Assembly: GCA_021325635.1 (NCBI GenBank)
Contig: JAJPGV010000023.1
Coordinates: 124,001-188,000, forward strand
Source: Chloroflexota bacterium
GTDB lineage: Bacteria > Chloroflexota > JAJPGV01
Length of the DNA stretch: 64,000 nt
Direction: 5' to 3'
Below the pieces are notes generated by a model that worked only from the letters and a program-made list of their open reading frames with translations, was not told where the DNA came from and searched no databases. The translations under genes and the position numbers were made by a program. Each line of letters begins with the position of its first letter. Within the stretch, counting starts at the first letter, position 1. Shown one piece after another: positions 32,171-41,841 of the stretch.

Positions 32171-32809
32171 TCATGCGTGATGTCCTCCGGCAGGGACCAG
32201 CTCTTCTTCCGGCTCCAGGTGGCCGCCTTCTTTGGCGCGCACCTTGGTGTCGAACTCGAGCGCTTCCTCGATGCGCACCTGCTCCTCGCGGTCTTCGGCG
32301 CCGTGTCCGGCCAGCCCGATGGCGCCAATCAAGCCCACCGTCAGAACGAGTGAGGCCAGCTCGAAGGGCAGCAGGAAGTTCGAGTACAGCTCCTGGCCGA
32401 GGTTCTGCACGCTGCCCAGCTGGGCGGCTTGCAGGGTGGACAGCGCCGCTGCCGGCAACCCGCTGATGTTGATGGCCCCGACCGCCGCGCCGAGCAGCGC
32501 TACGAGCAGCACAGCGATAGGCGCCGCGAGGCCGAACTGGTTCTGGAACTGGCGCGTTCGCATGCCGCCGCGAATGTCCAGCAGCATCATGGTGAACAGG
32601 AACAGCACGATGATCGCGCCGGCGTAGACGATAACTTCGGTAGCGGCGATGAATTCGGCGTTCAGCAGCACGAATTCTCCCGCCAGGCACAGGATGGTAA
32701 GCGCCAGGAAGATGGCGCTGTGCACCGGGTTGCGGCGCAGGATGACGTTGAGACTCGAGACGACGGCCACCGCGGCCAGCACGATGAATACGGCGGTCGG
32801 AGCATTCAT
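32171..32809 (-). CDS. nuoJ: NADH-quinone oxidoreductase subunit J
   Basis: The membrane part (five helices, residues ~1-165) includes [43 protein letters not shown], the NuoJ hallmark with the pi-bulge helix 3. The protein is 212 residues, longer than many NuoJ, because of a soluble His/Glu-rich tail ending [12 protein letters not shown]. Confidence 0.94.
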   Translation of the reverse strand: MNAPTAVFIVLAAVAVVSSLNVILRRNPVHSAIFLALTILCLAGEFVLLNAEFIAATEVIVYAGAIIVLFLFTMMLLDIRGGMRTRQFQNQFGLAAPIAVLLVALLGAAVGAINISGLPAAALSTLQAAQLGSVQNLGQELYSNFLLPFELASLVLTVGLIGAIGLAGHGAEDREEQVRIEEALEFDTKVRAKEGGHLEPEEELVPAGGHHA

Positions 32810-32861
32810 GCTCGGCCGCCCGCCACTGATGGGTCGCCAGCCGGCCCCTGCGCGGTGCTTC

Positions 32862-33452
32862 TCATACGCTCTTCGATCGCACCGGCACAGCTACGGGCGT
32901 CGGGCGCTCGACCGGACCCTCGGACAGGTCGAGAGGCTTGTTCTCGAGCAGCCGGCCGCTCTCGGTATCAGGATCGGGCAACCTGAACTCGACCGCGCCC
33001 TTGGTGGCCTGATACGTCGGTTCGAAACGGCGCCCGAGCTCCATGAGCTGCTGCAGGTCGAAGATCATGTTGCGGCGGCTGAAGCCAGCCATGTCCTGAA
33101 TGTCGCTCATGACGACGGCCTCAACCGGACAGGCGGCGGCGCAATAGCCACAGAACAGGCAGTGCGACGCATCGAGGATGTAAGCCTCCAGGATACGCAC
33201 GCGGCGGTCGCCCCCTTCGGGTTGCGCGTGGACTTCGAGGCAGTGGCCGGGACACACCACCTCGCACAGGCCGCAGGCCACGCAGCGGCACTCCCCAGTA
33301 TCGGGGAAGCTGCGCAGCACGGGCATGCCCCGCTCACGCGCCTGCTCGGGCCTCCGCTCCTCGGGGAACTGGATGGTCGTCGGCGGACGGAAGAGGTTGT
33401 CGAAGGTGACTTTGAGCCCATCGATCATGGGCGCAACCGGTACTTTGGCCAT
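32862..33452 (-). CDS. nuoI: NADH-quinone oxidoreductase subunit I
   Basis: The start ATG 33452 has GGGAGGGAG just upstream. Two [4Fe-4S] ferredoxin motifs, CVACGLCEVVCPGHC and CLFCGYCAAACPVEAV, bind clusters N6a and N6b that pass electrons towards NuoB. The N-terminal amphipathic segment (PMIDGLKVTFDNLF) is as expected. A ~45-residue Pro/charged C-terminal extension (ENKPLDLSEGPVERPTPV) exceeds the usual length. Confidence 0.95.
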   Translation of the reverse strand: MAKVPVAPMIDGLKVTFDNLFRPPTTIQFPEERRPEQARERGMPVLRSFPDTGECRCVACGLCEVVCPGHCLEVHAQPEGGDRRVRILEAYILDASHCLFCGYCAAACPVEAVVMSDIQDMAGFSRRNMIFDLQQLMELGRRFEPTYQATKGAVEFRLPDPDTESGRLLENKPLDLSEGPVERPTPVAVPVRSKSV

Positions 33453-33463
33453 AGCTCCCTCCC

Positions 33464-34495
33464 TTACACTCCCACGCCAAGGCTGGCGGCGATGGTTTTC
33501 CACGCCGCCACGATGAAGAAGTTGGCGATGCCAATGGGCAGGAAGACCTTCCAGTTCAGCGTCATGAGCTCGTCGTATCGTATGCGCGGCCAGGTGGCGC
33601 CGACCCAGATGATGGTGAATATCAGCGCGTAACACTTGGCGATGAACCACAGCCAGCCGGGAATGAAGCTCAGCGCTCCGAACGGTGGAAGCCAACCGCC
33701 AAAGAACAGGATCACCGCGACGCACACCCACAGCAGCATGGCGCTCCACTCGGCCGTCTGGTAGATGAAGAAGCGGGCGCCGGAGTATTCGACGTGATAG
33801 CCCGCGACGAGCTCGGATTCGGCTTCGGGCAGATCGAAGGGCGGCCGAGCTGACTCGGCCATGATACCGGCGAAGAAGATGATGAACGCCGGGAACTGCC
33901 GCACGATGTACCACGTGGCAAACGTGCCACTGGCCTGGCCCTCCACGATGTCGCCGAGATTCAGGCTGTGCGCCAGCATGACTACCCCGATCACGGACAG
34001 ACCGAGCGTTACTTCATATGAGATCATCTGCGCCGAAGCGCGCAGGCTGCCCATCATGCCGTACTTGTTGTTGGATGCCCAACCGCCCATGACCACGCCA
34101 TACACACCCATCGAGGTGAGCGCCAGCACGATCAGCAATCCGACGTTGGTATTCGAGATCACCGGGTGCAGGACCGTCTGACCGAAGCTCCAGTCGTTGC
34201 TGAAGGGGACCACCGCGAAGGCCACGAAGATGGGGATGATGAGCAGCGCGGGACCGATCTTGAACAGCAGGCGGTCCGAGTCTGCCGGGATGGTGTCCTC
34301 TTTGATCAGCATCTTGACGGCATCGGCCAGCGACTGCAGGAGGCCTTCAGGGCCCACGCGATTGGGCCCCATGCGGCTCTGCATGCGGCCGAGCTCTTTG
34401 CGGAAGAAGTAGACGTTGATGTAGGCGGCCAGGCTCACGCCAATCAGGACGATGACCACCTTAGCCAGGACTATGAACGGGTAGTACCACTCCAT
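33464..34495 (-). CDS. nuoH: NADH-quinone oxidoreductase subunit H
   Basis: The 343-residue membrane subunit forms the quinone-chamber and E-channel. The family signature [21 protein letters not shown] and the acidic loop [21 protein letters not shown] are intact. Its ATG shares one base with the nuoG stop codon (34495), indicating translational coupling. Confidence 0.96.
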   Translation of the reverse strand: MEWYYPFIVLAKVVIVLIGVSLAAYINVYFFRKELGRMQSRMGPNRVGPEGLLQSLADAVKMLIKEDTIPADSDRLLFKIGPALLIIPIFVAFAVVPFSNDWSFGQTVLHPVISNTNVGLLIVLALTSMGVYGVVMGGWASNNKYGMMGSLRASAQMISYEVTLGLSVIGVVMLAHSLNLGDIVEGQASGTFATWYIVRQFPAFIIFFAGIMAESARPPFDLPEAESELVAGYHVEYSGARFFIYQTAEWSAMLLWVCVAVILFFGGWLPPFGALSFIPGWLWFIAKCYALIFTIIWVGATWPRIRYDELMTLNWKVFLPIGIANFFIVAAWKTIAASLGVGV

Positions 34496-37158
34496 CAGGC
34501 GGTCACCGGCTCCTTATTGAAGCCGGGAAAGCCCAGCCTTTTTTCCTCACGCGGCTCGACTCGCACCGGCACTGCCCCGGTGGAGGCGCCAAAGAGCCGG
34601 TCAATGGCTTCGCCTTCGCTCACCACGAACGAGGGCTGCACATAGCCTGGAATCATCACCACGCCCTTGGGCATGGAGCGGTTCACGTCGGCCTGCATGA
34701 GGACGCCTCCACTGGCCGAGGTCACGCGCACCTCGCTGCCCTGCTCGATCGCGAGCGCCGCCGCGTCCACCGGGCTGATGGCCACCTTGCCGGTGGGGTA
34801 CAGCCCCAGCAATCCGTCGGCGTAACGCGACGTCGAGCCCGATACCCAGCGCTGCGGGCCGGTGATCAGCGTGAGCGGGTAGTCGGCGTTGCCCGCGCCG
34901 CTGGGCGCGGAGCCGACGTCCTGGTAGCGGTACGCCACTCCCTCCTTGCCGGCCTGGCCGTCGGCGCTGAAGCCGGCATTGAAGCGCGAATCGCCCTGGG
35001 GGCCGATCGGCGTGGGTGGGACGCGCAAGGCCTGGGTGGTGCTGATGGCGGCAAGCAGCGGATTGCCTACCGGGTTGGCTGCGCCAAGCTTGAGGTGCGG
35101 TACAGGTGGGATGCTGCGGCCGGTTGCCGCTTCGAGCTCTCGCGACACGTCGACCGCGCTGCGGTAACTGAACGAAACGGGGTCCTTGCCCAGCTTCTCC
35201 GCGACCCGCCGTGCCAGCTCGGCCGTGATCTGCCAGTCGGGCCGTGATTGGCCGATGGGCGGGATGGCCCGGTTGAACCACTGCACGCGGCCCTCGAAGT
35301 TCGTGAAGGTGCCCTGCCGCTCGGCGTAGCTGTTCGCCGGGAAGACGACGTCCGCGCGCTTGGCGGTTTCGGACATGATGATGTCCTGGACGATCAGCAG
35401 CGGCAGTCTGGGCAGCCGGTCAAAGAGGGTCTCGCCCACCACGTACAGCGCCTGGATGCCGCCGGCTTCGTCCAGCATCTGGTCGAGGGTCAGACCCGAG
35501 TCGATGGCAGGCTGGTAGCCGGGCAGACGGTCGGCCAGCAGGCCCGCCTCCATCGTGCCCATCGAGTTGTTCTTCTCGGGCAAGAAGATGACGCCGTTCC
35601 CTTCACCCTCGACCTTGCCGCTGACGATGGCCAGGTTGGCCACGGCAGCCCCAATGCTGGCGGCACGGCCGCGCAGCCAGTGTCCGGTGCAGAGTGCGAA
35701 GACCGCGCTCTGAGCCTCGGCTAGGGCAGCCGCGGCCTGCTCGATCGCCTCTTCCGGCAGACCATGGCCGGTCAACGAGGCCGGCAGCTGGCCGGAGGTG
35801 GCGAGCGCCGCCGCACCAGCCGCTTGCTTGAGGGCTGCCACCCGCGCGGCGATGGCGCTCAGCGCTGCCGCTTCCTGAGCCGGCTTGACGCGCAGGTCGA
35901 TGGTCTTCCATTTCGAGAGCTGCGTGCGGTACGGGTTGATCTGGATGATCGTCGCGCCGTTGTAGCGCGAGGCGTTTTGGAGGCGGATGCTGGCGATGTC
36001 GGCCGCCTGGCTGGCATCGCCTACGACCACGATTACCTCGGCCTTGCGCACGTTGGCGTTCAGGTCCGTTACCGGCTGGATGCCCGAGCGCTGAATGGCC
36101 TCGAGAGCGGGCCAGTCGCCGGCGCGCGCGGTCGAGTCCACATTGGGCGTACCGATGACCTCCCGGGCGAGCTTCTGCAGCGTGAAAGCGTCTTCGTTGC
36201 TGATGCGCCGCGAGCCCACTACGCCGATGGCCTTGGGGTTCTTTCGGGCAATCTCCGCCAGGCGGGTTGCCGCTACTTCGAAGGCTTCCTCCCAGGTGGC
36301 GGCTTCGAGGCCACCTTCAGGCGTCCGCCGTATGTAGGGCATGGTCAGCCGGTCGGCATGATGGATGAAGCCATAGCCGAAGCGGCCAAGCGCGCATAGG
36401 AAGCCGTCGTTGTGGCCATAGCCGGGATGGGCTCGTACCCGCCTGACCTCGCCCTTGAAGTGCTCGAGGTCCATTGTGCAGCCCACACTGCAGTAGTTGC
36501 AGGTGGTGTGGGTCTTCTGCATCTGCCAGGCGCGGTTCTTGAACTTGAAGACCTTGCTGGTCAGTGCGCCCACCGGGCAGACCTCGATGCACTCCCCGCA
36601 GGAGGTGCATTCGAGCGGCTGGCCAAAGGCCGTGTCGACCACGACTTCGAAACCTCGGTTAGCCATCTCGATGGCGCCTTCGCCGCGGATCTCGTCGCAG
36701 GCGCGGACGCACTTGCCGCAGGCGATGCAGCGCGTCAGGAAGGGCTCCACGACCGGGTGCCGGAAGTCGACGGGGACGGTGATCTTCTCGTCGCGGACCG
36801 GTACTTCGCCGATGCCCATCTCGAAGGTTCGCGACTGCAGCTCGCAGTCGCCCGACTTGTCGCAGTACGGGCAGTCCAAGGGGTGATGCACCAGCAGGTA
36901 GGCGACCATCTCACGCCGGGCCTTCATCGCGTCAGGCGTAGTGGTCAGCACCGACATGCCGTCGCGCACCGTCGTGCAGCAGGCTGCCACAAGGCGGCCG
37001 TTGGCCTCTACCATGCACAACCTGCAGGCGCCGAACGGCTTCATGCGTGGATCCCAGCAGTAGGTGGGGACAGCGATGTCGAGCTTGCGCGCCGCCTCGA
37101 GAATCGACGACGTCGAGGAGACTTCGACTTCCTGGCCGTCGACCGTCAGCTTGGCCAT
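34495..37158 (-). CDS. nuoG: NADH-quinone oxidoreductase subunit G
   Basis: The 887-residue iron-sulfur subunit has in order: the [2Fe-2S] domain (C34, C45, C48, C60 or C61); the His/Cys cluster N5 (His91 or His92, C96, C99, C105); [4Fe-4S] sets C144-147-150-154 and C184-187-190-194; and the off-path N7 set C220-x2-C223-x3-C227...C255. The long molybdopterin-oxidoreductase-like domain follows. N7 is present only in part of the bacterial complexes I, so this is a useful trait. GGAGGAG precedes the ATG. Confidence 0.97.
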   Translation of the reverse strand: MAKLTVDGQEVEVSSTSSILEAARKLDIAVPTYCWDPRMKPFGACRLCMVEANGRLVAACCTTVRDGMSVLTTTPDAMKARREMVAYLLVHHPLDCPYCDKSGDCELQSRTFEMGIGEVPVRDEKITVPVDFRHPVVEPFLTRCIACGKCVRACDEIRGEGAIEMANRGFEVVVDTAFGQPLECTSCGECIEVCPVGALTSKVFKFKNRAWQMQKTHTTCNYCSVGCTMDLEHFKGEVRRVRAHPGYGHNDGFLCALGRFGYGFIHHADRLTMPYIRRTPEGGLEAATWEEAFEVAATRLAEIARKNPKAIGVVGSRRISNEDAFTLQKLAREVIGTPNVDSTARAGDWPALEAIQRSGIQPVTDLNANVRKAEVIVVVGDASQAADIASIRLQNASRYNGATIIQINPYRTQLSKWKTIDLRVKPAQEAAALSAIAARVAALKQAAGAAALATSGQLPASLTGHGLPEEAIEQAAAALAEAQSAVFALCTGHWLRGRAASIGAAVANLAIVSGKVEGEGNGVIFLPEKNNSMGTMEAGLLADRLPGYQPAIDSGLTLDQMLDEAGGIQALYVVGETLFDRLPRLPLLIVQDIIMSETAKRADVVFPANSYAERQGTFTNFEGRVQWFNRAIPPIGQSRPDWQITAELARRVAEKLGKDPVSFSYRSAVDVSRELEAATGRSIPPVPHLKLGAANPVGNPLLAAISTTQALRVPPTPIGPQGDSRFNAGFSADGQAGKEGVAYRYQDVGSAPSGAGNADYPLTLITGPQRWVSGSTSRYADGLLGLYPTGKVAISPVDAAALAIEQGSEVRVTSASGGVLMQADVNRSMPKGVVMIPGYVQPSFVVSEGEAIDRLFGASTGAVPVRVEPREEKRLGFPGFNKEPVTA

Positions 37159-37191
37159 CAGCGCTCCTCCGAGTTCATAGCTGGCAGCACC

Positions 37192-38931
37192 TCAGTGCAC
37201 CCTCACCGGCTGCATGAGCAGGTAGCCGGTTTGGCCCACCTCCTCAGGCGGCTTCATACGGCAGACGCCGGCCGGGCAGCGCTTATCCAGGATGTGGGCC
37301 TCGATCTCCTCGCGCCAGTGCTGCAGCGCCATGAAGACCGGGTACGGGGCGGCCTGGCCATGACCGCAGATCGACAGCTTGGCCACCTGGTCGCCCATAT
37401 CCTCCAGGGTGAGGATGTCGGCCGGCACTCCTCGGCCTTCGCTGATCCGGCTGAGCGTGACCAACAGCTCGTGGCAGCCAATGCGGCAGGGCGTGCACTT
37501 GCCGCAGGACTGGTTCTCCATAAAGGCCATGAAGTACTTGATCACGTCCAGGATGCAGGCCGAATCGTCGAGGACGATCACGCCCCCGGCGCCATAGGCC
37601 AGCAGTCCGATGGCGTTGCAGTCCTTGGGGTTGGCGGGCGTGTCGAACAGATGCGGAGGAATGGGCCCGCCGGTAGGTCCGCCGAAGATCACCGTCTTGA
37701 GCGGCCTGCCGGAGCGCATCGGCCCGGCCAGTTCGTTGGCGAAGTGCTTGACCGGGATGCCGAACGGCGCTTCGATTAGACCGACGAACTCGTTGTGCCC
37801 GGTGATCGAGTACATCTTGGTGCCGGTCATGCCCTGTCCGATGCCCGCGAACCATGCGCCGCCATTGTTGAGAATCGAAGGCACGAACGAGAAGCTCTCG
37901 GTGTTGTTGACGACGGTCGGCTTCTCCCACAGCCCCGCTTCGACCGAGCGCTGCAGCTTCACTCTGGGGAGCGCTCGGCCACCCTCGATCGATGCCTGCA
38001 TGGCCGAGGCCTCGCCCGACACGTACGAGCCGAATCCGCGCCTGGTCTCGATGTCGAACTCCAGGTCGAAGCCCAGCACCTGCTTGCCCAGGATGCCGAC
38101 CTCATTGGCCTGCTGCACCGCCCGGTTGAAGCGCTCGACGGCCAGCGGATGGGGACCGATGTAGTTGTAGCCTTTGTGGCTCTGGATCACCGCCGCGCAG
38201 ATGGTCATCCCCTCGATCAGCATGTGTGGGTTGCTTTCCAGCAGCCGGCGATCCTTGTAGATAGAGGGCTCGCCCTCCTCCGTGTTGCAGACCACGAACT
38301 TCGGTCTGCCGCGGGCCTTCATGCCGCCTTCCCACTTGATGCCGATGGGGAAGTAGCCGCCACCGCGTCCGGCCAGGCCGGAGGTCTTGAGCTCTTCGAT
38401 CACCCGCTCCGGGGGGAGCTCTCCCGACAGCACCTTGAAGAGCGCGCTGTAGCCGCCGTGGGCAATGTAGTCGAATACGTCCTCCGGATCGATCCGGCCC
38501 CACAGCTCCATGATGATGCGCCGCTGCACGCTGAACCAGGGCAAGCTCTGGAGCGCCGGGATGCCCTGGTAGGGCTCGTTGGCGTCGACGAACAGCCCCA
38601 GCCCGTTGTTCACCCTGTTGCCGAGCACCGCTTCGTCCAAGAAGCGCGGCACGTCCGCGGCCTTGACCGGCCCGTACCATACGGCCGGCGCGCCGGGCCG
38701 AACGACCGTGACCAGTGGGGCCTTCCAGTCCATGCCGAAGTTGCCCGTCCGCTCGATGCACACGTCCAATCCGCGGCGGGCGATCTCGTCCTGGAAGGCA
38801 GCCTTGGTCCGGCGCCCGCCCATGTCGTAGTCGGGCGCGGACTCGGCCAGGATGATCCGGGGACGCTGCTGGCTGATCTTGTCCTGCCAGCGCTGATCGG
38901 CTTGCGCCTTCAGCTCCTGATAGGAGGCCAT
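37192..38931 (-). CDS. nuoF: NADH-quinone oxidoreductase subunit F with N-terminal thioredoxin-like domain
   Basis: ATG 38931 lies 7 nt after GGAGG; the preceding TTG is not needed. Residues ~150-579 are the NADH/FMN and N3-cluster subunit: TSGLAGRGGGYFPIGIKW (FMN loop), CNTEEGEPSIYKDR, and the [4Fe-4S] motif C477-x2-C480-x2-C483 plus a downstream Cys. The first ~130 residues form an additional thioredoxin-fold domain as in HydB/HoxF-type proteins. It retains only one Cys (C59 by the longer numbering), so it cannot hold a cluster. Active electron entry point of the complex. Confidence 0.96.
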   Translation of the reverse strand: MASYQELKAQADQRWQDKISQQRPRIILAESAPDYDMGGRRTKAAFQDEIARRGLDVCIERTGNFGMDWKAPLVTVVRPGAPAVWYGPVKAADVPRFLDEAVLGNRVNNGLGLFVDANEPYQGIPALQSLPWFSVQRRIIMELWGRIDPEDVFDYIAHGGYSALFKVLSGELPPERVIEELKTSGLAGRGGGYFPIGIKWEGGMKARGRPKFVVCNTEEGEPSIYKDRRLLESNPHMLIEGMTICAAVIQSHKGYNYIGPHPLAVERFNRAVQQANEVGILGKQVLGFDLEFDIETRRGFGSYVSGEASAMQASIEGGRALPRVKLQRSVEAGLWEKPTVVNNTESFSFVPSILNNGGAWFAGIGQGMTGTKMYSITGHNEFVGLIEAPFGIPVKHFANELAGPMRSGRPLKTVIFGGPTGGPIPPHLFDTPANPKDCNAIGLLAYGAGGVIVLDDSACILDVIKYFMAFMENQSCGKCTPCRIGCHELLVTLSRISEGRGVPADILTLEDMGDQVAKLSICGHGQAAPYPVFMALQHWREEIEAHILDKRCPAGVCRMKPPEEVGQTGYLLMQPVRVH

Positions 38932-38956
38932 CAACGGGCCTCCGCTGCCATACGCA

Positions 38957-39613
38957 TCATTCGGTTCCGAGGTTGCCTTTCATGAACACGTCGCCGGGCG
39001 CCTGGCTGCCGCTCCCTGCCGTCGGGAGGGTCTCGCCGAAGCGGGCAAACGCCGCTTTCAGGGCTTCCTCAGTGGCCTGCGGCGTGATTGGGCCGACGAA
39101 CTCCACGTCGTGATGGCCATCGTGCTCCTCCTTGCTTACGCGAAACAGCGGGGCCAGCTGGCAAGCGCCTACACAGTCCACCTTGCGCAGGATCACCTTG
39201 CCGTCGTCGGAGACGTACCCGAACTTGTTCTGGGTGAACAGGTCGTACGGAGAGGCGTCGCTGACCTCGTTGACATCGAGCACGCGCTCGATCTCGTGCA
39301 GCACGCCGTCCTCGCGGTTCAGCGCGCAGGCCGATCCGTTGCAGATGTCCACACGCATGGTGCCCGGCGGGGCGATGCGGAATTCGTCGTAAAAGGTCAC
39401 GACGCCGTAGAGGTAGGTCGGCGACCATTCGGTGAGATCGGCTACGCGCTGCACCGCGCCCGGCGACACCCAGCCGTAGTGCTCCTGGATGTCTTCCAGC
39501 ACTTCCAGCGCACCGCCCCGGCGCCATTTGTGCCGCTCGACGATGTTGTCGACCTCGCCCAGATCGAGCTCGGCCCCCCAGGGCATAGCGCTCAGCACGC
39601 CCCGGCCGCTCAC
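38957..39613 (-). CDS. nuoE: NADH-quinone oxidoreductase subunit E
   Basis: The GTG start at 39613 lies in a GTGA overlap with the nuoD stop. The thioredoxin-like [2Fe-2S] N1a site is C-x4-C in ICNGSACALN and C-x3-C in VDCVGACQLAP. At 218 residues it is longer than typical NuoE because of a C-terminal extension after the cluster domain (FARFGETLPTAGSGSQAPGD). Confidence 0.95.
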   Translation of the reverse strand: MSGRGVLSAMPWGAELDLGEVDNIVERHKWRRGGALEVLEDIQEHYGWVSPGAVQRVADLTEWSPTYLYGVVTFYDEFRIAPPGTMRVDICNGSACALNREDGVLHEIERVLDVNEVSDASPYDLFTQNKFGYVSDDGKVILRKVDCVGACQLAPLFRVSKEEHDGHHDVEFVGPITPQATEEALKAAFARFGETLPTAGSGSQAPGDVFMKGNLGTE

Positions 39614-40851
39614 CTGTCCACCTCACCCAGCACGATGTCTATCGATCCGATGCAGGCCACCACGTCGGCGATCATCTGGCCGCGCACCAGCAGCGGCAGG
39701 GCCTGCAGGTTGCAGAAGCTGGGTGGCCTGATGCGCAGCCGGTACGGCTTGTTGCTCCCGTCGCTGACTATGTAGTAGCCGAGCTCGCCTTTAGGCGACT
39801 CGATCGCGCTGTACACCTCGCCCTTCGGCGTCGGGAAGCTGTGGATGTTCCACATGAAGTGGTTGATCATCGACTCCATGTGCGTCATCGCCACCTCGCG
39901 CTTGGGCGGCGTTACGCGTGAGTCCTGGACGTTCACCGGTCCGTCGGGCATGTGCTCGATGCACTGCCGGATGATGCGCACGCTTTGCTTCATCTCCTCG
40001 ATGCGGACCCTGTAGCGGGCGAACACGTCGCCGTCCGGGAACACCGGGATCTCGAAGTCCATGTCCGCGTAAGCCTCGTATGGCTCTGCCTTGCGAATGT
40101 CGTACGCCAGCCCCGATCCGCGCAGCGAGGGGCCGGTCAAGCCGATGGCCACCGCCTCCTCGGCTGAGATGATCCCAACCCCCTGCGTGCGAGCGAGCCA
40201 GATGTCGTTGCCGGTCAGCAGCTCTTCGTTCTCGGCCAGGCGGTCCACGAAGTAGTTGGTGAACTCGTAGATCTGCTGCAGGATGCCGGGGGGCGCGTCA
40301 CCGGCGACGCCGCCCACGCGGTAATAGCTGTACGTCAGACGGGCCCCGCTGAAGGCTTCGAAGAAGTCCAGAATCCGTTCCCGCTCGCGGAAGCAGTACA
40401 GGAACACGGTGGCCGCGCCGATGTCCATGGCGTGGGTGCCCAGCCAGATGAGGTGCGAGGCCAGCCGCTGCAGCTCGGCGATCATAGTGCGGATGTAACG
40501 GCCCCGCGGCGGCACCTCCAACTCCATGAGCCGCTCCACCGCCACGCACAGTCCCTGGTTGCCGGTCATCGCCGCGGTGTAGTCCGTACGGTCGGTAAGC
40601 GGAATCACCTGGGTGTAGGTCCGCGCTTCGGACAGCTTCTCGATGCCGCGGTGCAGGTAGCCTATCTGGACGTCGGTGCCGACGATGTTCTCGCCCTGCA
40701 GGTCGAGCACCACGCGCAGCACGCCATGAGTGCTGGGGTGCTGCGGCCCCATGTTGACGACCATGTCCCGGCGGCCCTCGCCGGTCTCGGTTACGCTCTC
40801 GACCGACAGTCCGCCGATGGATTGTCGGGCTTGCTCCAAATCAGTGGCCAT
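39610..40851 (-). CDS. nuoD: NADH-quinone oxidoreductase subunit D
   Basis: The 413-residue 49-kDa-type subunit shows NMGPQHPSTHGVLR, YLHRGIEKLSEARTY, and the C-terminal PPSFCNLQALP. The quinone-site His and Tyr region lies in these blocks. GGGAGG sits 8-13 nt before the ATG. It overlaps nuoE by four bases. It is separate from nuoC, not fused. Confidence 0.96.
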   Translation of the reverse strand: MATDLEQARQSIGGLSVESVTETGEGRRDMVVNMGPQHPSTHGVLRVVLDLQGENIVGTDVQIGYLHRGIEKLSEARTYTQVIPLTDRTDYTAAMTGNQGLCVAVERLMELEVPPRGRYIRTMIAELQRLASHLIWLGTHAMDIGAATVFLYCFRERERILDFFEAFSGARLTYSYYRVGGVAGDAPPGILQQIYEFTNYFVDRLAENEELLTGNDIWLARTQGVGIISAEEAVAIGLTGPSLRGSGLAYDIRKAEPYEAYADMDFEIPVFPDGDVFARYRVRIEEMKQSVRIIRQCIEHMPDGPVNVQDSRVTPPKREVAMTHMESMINHFMWNIHSFPTPKGEVYSAIESPKGELGYYIVSDGSNKPYRLRIRPPSFCNLQALPLLVRGQMIADVVACIGSIDIVLGEVDR

Positions 40852-40872
40852 GGGCGGCCTCCCGCGAAAGGC

Positions 40873-41388
40873 TCATACGCGCTCCGTTCCCGGCGGGAAG
40901 CTGACGTGATAATCGGCCGGCTCGTCCGGCTCGCCCTCGGTCGGGAACTCCTTCCTCAGAGGGAAGTAGGGGTAGTCGTCCCACATCATGATCCGCCGCA
41001 GATCGGGGTGGCCGGCAAATTCCACGCCCATCAGGTCGTAGACCTCCCGCTCCAGCCAGTTGGCTGCCGGCCACACAGCAGTGACGGTCGGCACGGGCTG
41101 GCCGTCGGCGGCGTGGACTTTGAGCCGCAGCCGGTGGTTGGCGGGAATGGAGTACAGGTGATAGACGACGTCGAATCTCTCCGGGCGCCGCGGCCAATCG
41201 ACCGCCGCGATGTCGGAGAGGTGGTCGAAGCGCAGCTCGCCCTCATCGCGGCAGTACGTCGCCACCGCTACGAGATCGCCTGTCCTCACCAGCGCGGTCG
41301 CTTCGCCGCGGGCGACGGCTCTCTGCAGGATCGCTTCCGGGAAATGCGCTTGAAGGCGATCCAGCAGTGCGTCGGGATCTAGACCCAA
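40873..41388 (-). CDS. nuoC: NADH-quinone oxidoreductase subunit C
   Basis: The 171-residue protein has the family signature LEREVYDLMGVEFAGHPDLRRIM followed by DYPYFPLRKEFP. The only sensible start is a TTG at 41388 that overlaps the end of nuoA by ten bases; AAGGG lies about 9 nt upstream. In the usual gene order nuoB would lie between nuoA and nuoC, but this overlap leaves no room for it. Confidence 0.93.
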   Translation of the reverse strand: MGLDPDALLDRLQAHFPEAILQRAVARGEATALVRTGDLVAVATYCRDEGELRFDHLSDIAAVDWPRRPERFDVVYHLYSIPANHRLRLKVHAADGQPVPTVTAVWPAANWLEREVYDLMGVEFAGHPDLRRIMMWDDYPYFPLRKEFPTEGEPDEPADYHVSFPPGTERV

Positions 41389-41735
41389 TCCAGCGCGCCC
41401 TTCTTCCAGGCGTAGAAGTAGCCAATCAGCAGGATGGCGACGAAGACGAGCATCTCCATCAGGCCGAACAGGCCCAGCTTGTCGTATTGCACCGCCCATG
41501 GATAGAGAAATACGACTTCCAGATCGAACACCAGATACAGCATGGCGAGCACGTAATAGCGAATATGGAAGCGATCCCGAGCATCGCCCACGCCCGGCAC
41601 GCCGCACTCGTACGGCTCCAGCTTGATCGGATTGGGATTGCTCGGCCGTATGAGTGCGGCCGCGGCGAACGTGGCGCCAGTAAACCCCATTCCGACCAAG
41701 ATGAACAGGCCGATGCCAATGTAATTGGTAGGCAC
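41379..41735 (-). CDS. nuoA: NADH-quinone oxidoreductase subunit A
   Basis: The 118-residue, three-helix subunit contains YECGVPGVGDARDRFHIRYY and FDLEVVFLYPWA, the diagnostic loop and helix. The GTG start at 41735 has AAGGGG 6-11 nt upstream. It is the first gene of the operon. The leader is about 43 nt if the -10 box at 41785-41790 is used. Confidence 0.95.
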   Translation of the reverse strand: MPTNYIGIGLFILVGMGFTGATFAAAALIRPSNPNPIKLEPYECGVPGVGDARDRFHIRYYVLAMLYLVFDLEVVFLYPWAVQYDKLGLFGLMEMLVFVAILLIGYFYAWKKGALDWV

Positions 41736-41784
41736 TGAAACCCCTTAAGCAAGCAGCACACGAGCTGCCTTGTAGCCGAAATTC

Positions 41785-41790
41785 AGTGTA
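41785..41790 (-). promoter_or_regulatory. extended -10 promoter element of the nuo operon
   Basis: On the minus strand TGG precedes TACACT, an extended -10 configuration that can work without a -35. It lies in the 106-bp divergent spacer between nuoA and pepF. Confidence 0.45.
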
Positions 41791-41829
41791 CCAGAGCCCT
41801 CCGGCAGCCCACGCGTCGGCTCCGCCTGG

Positions 41830-41835
41830 AACAAT
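41830..41835 (+). promoter_or_regulatory. -10 box AACAAT placed for a leaderless pepF transcript
   Basis: AACAAT ends 6 nt before the pepF ATG at 41842, the same geometry as at 23122. A TTGGAG immediately before the ATG could alternatively act as a close Shine-Dalgarno sequence. Confidence 0.4.
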
Positions 41836-41841
41836 TGGAGC

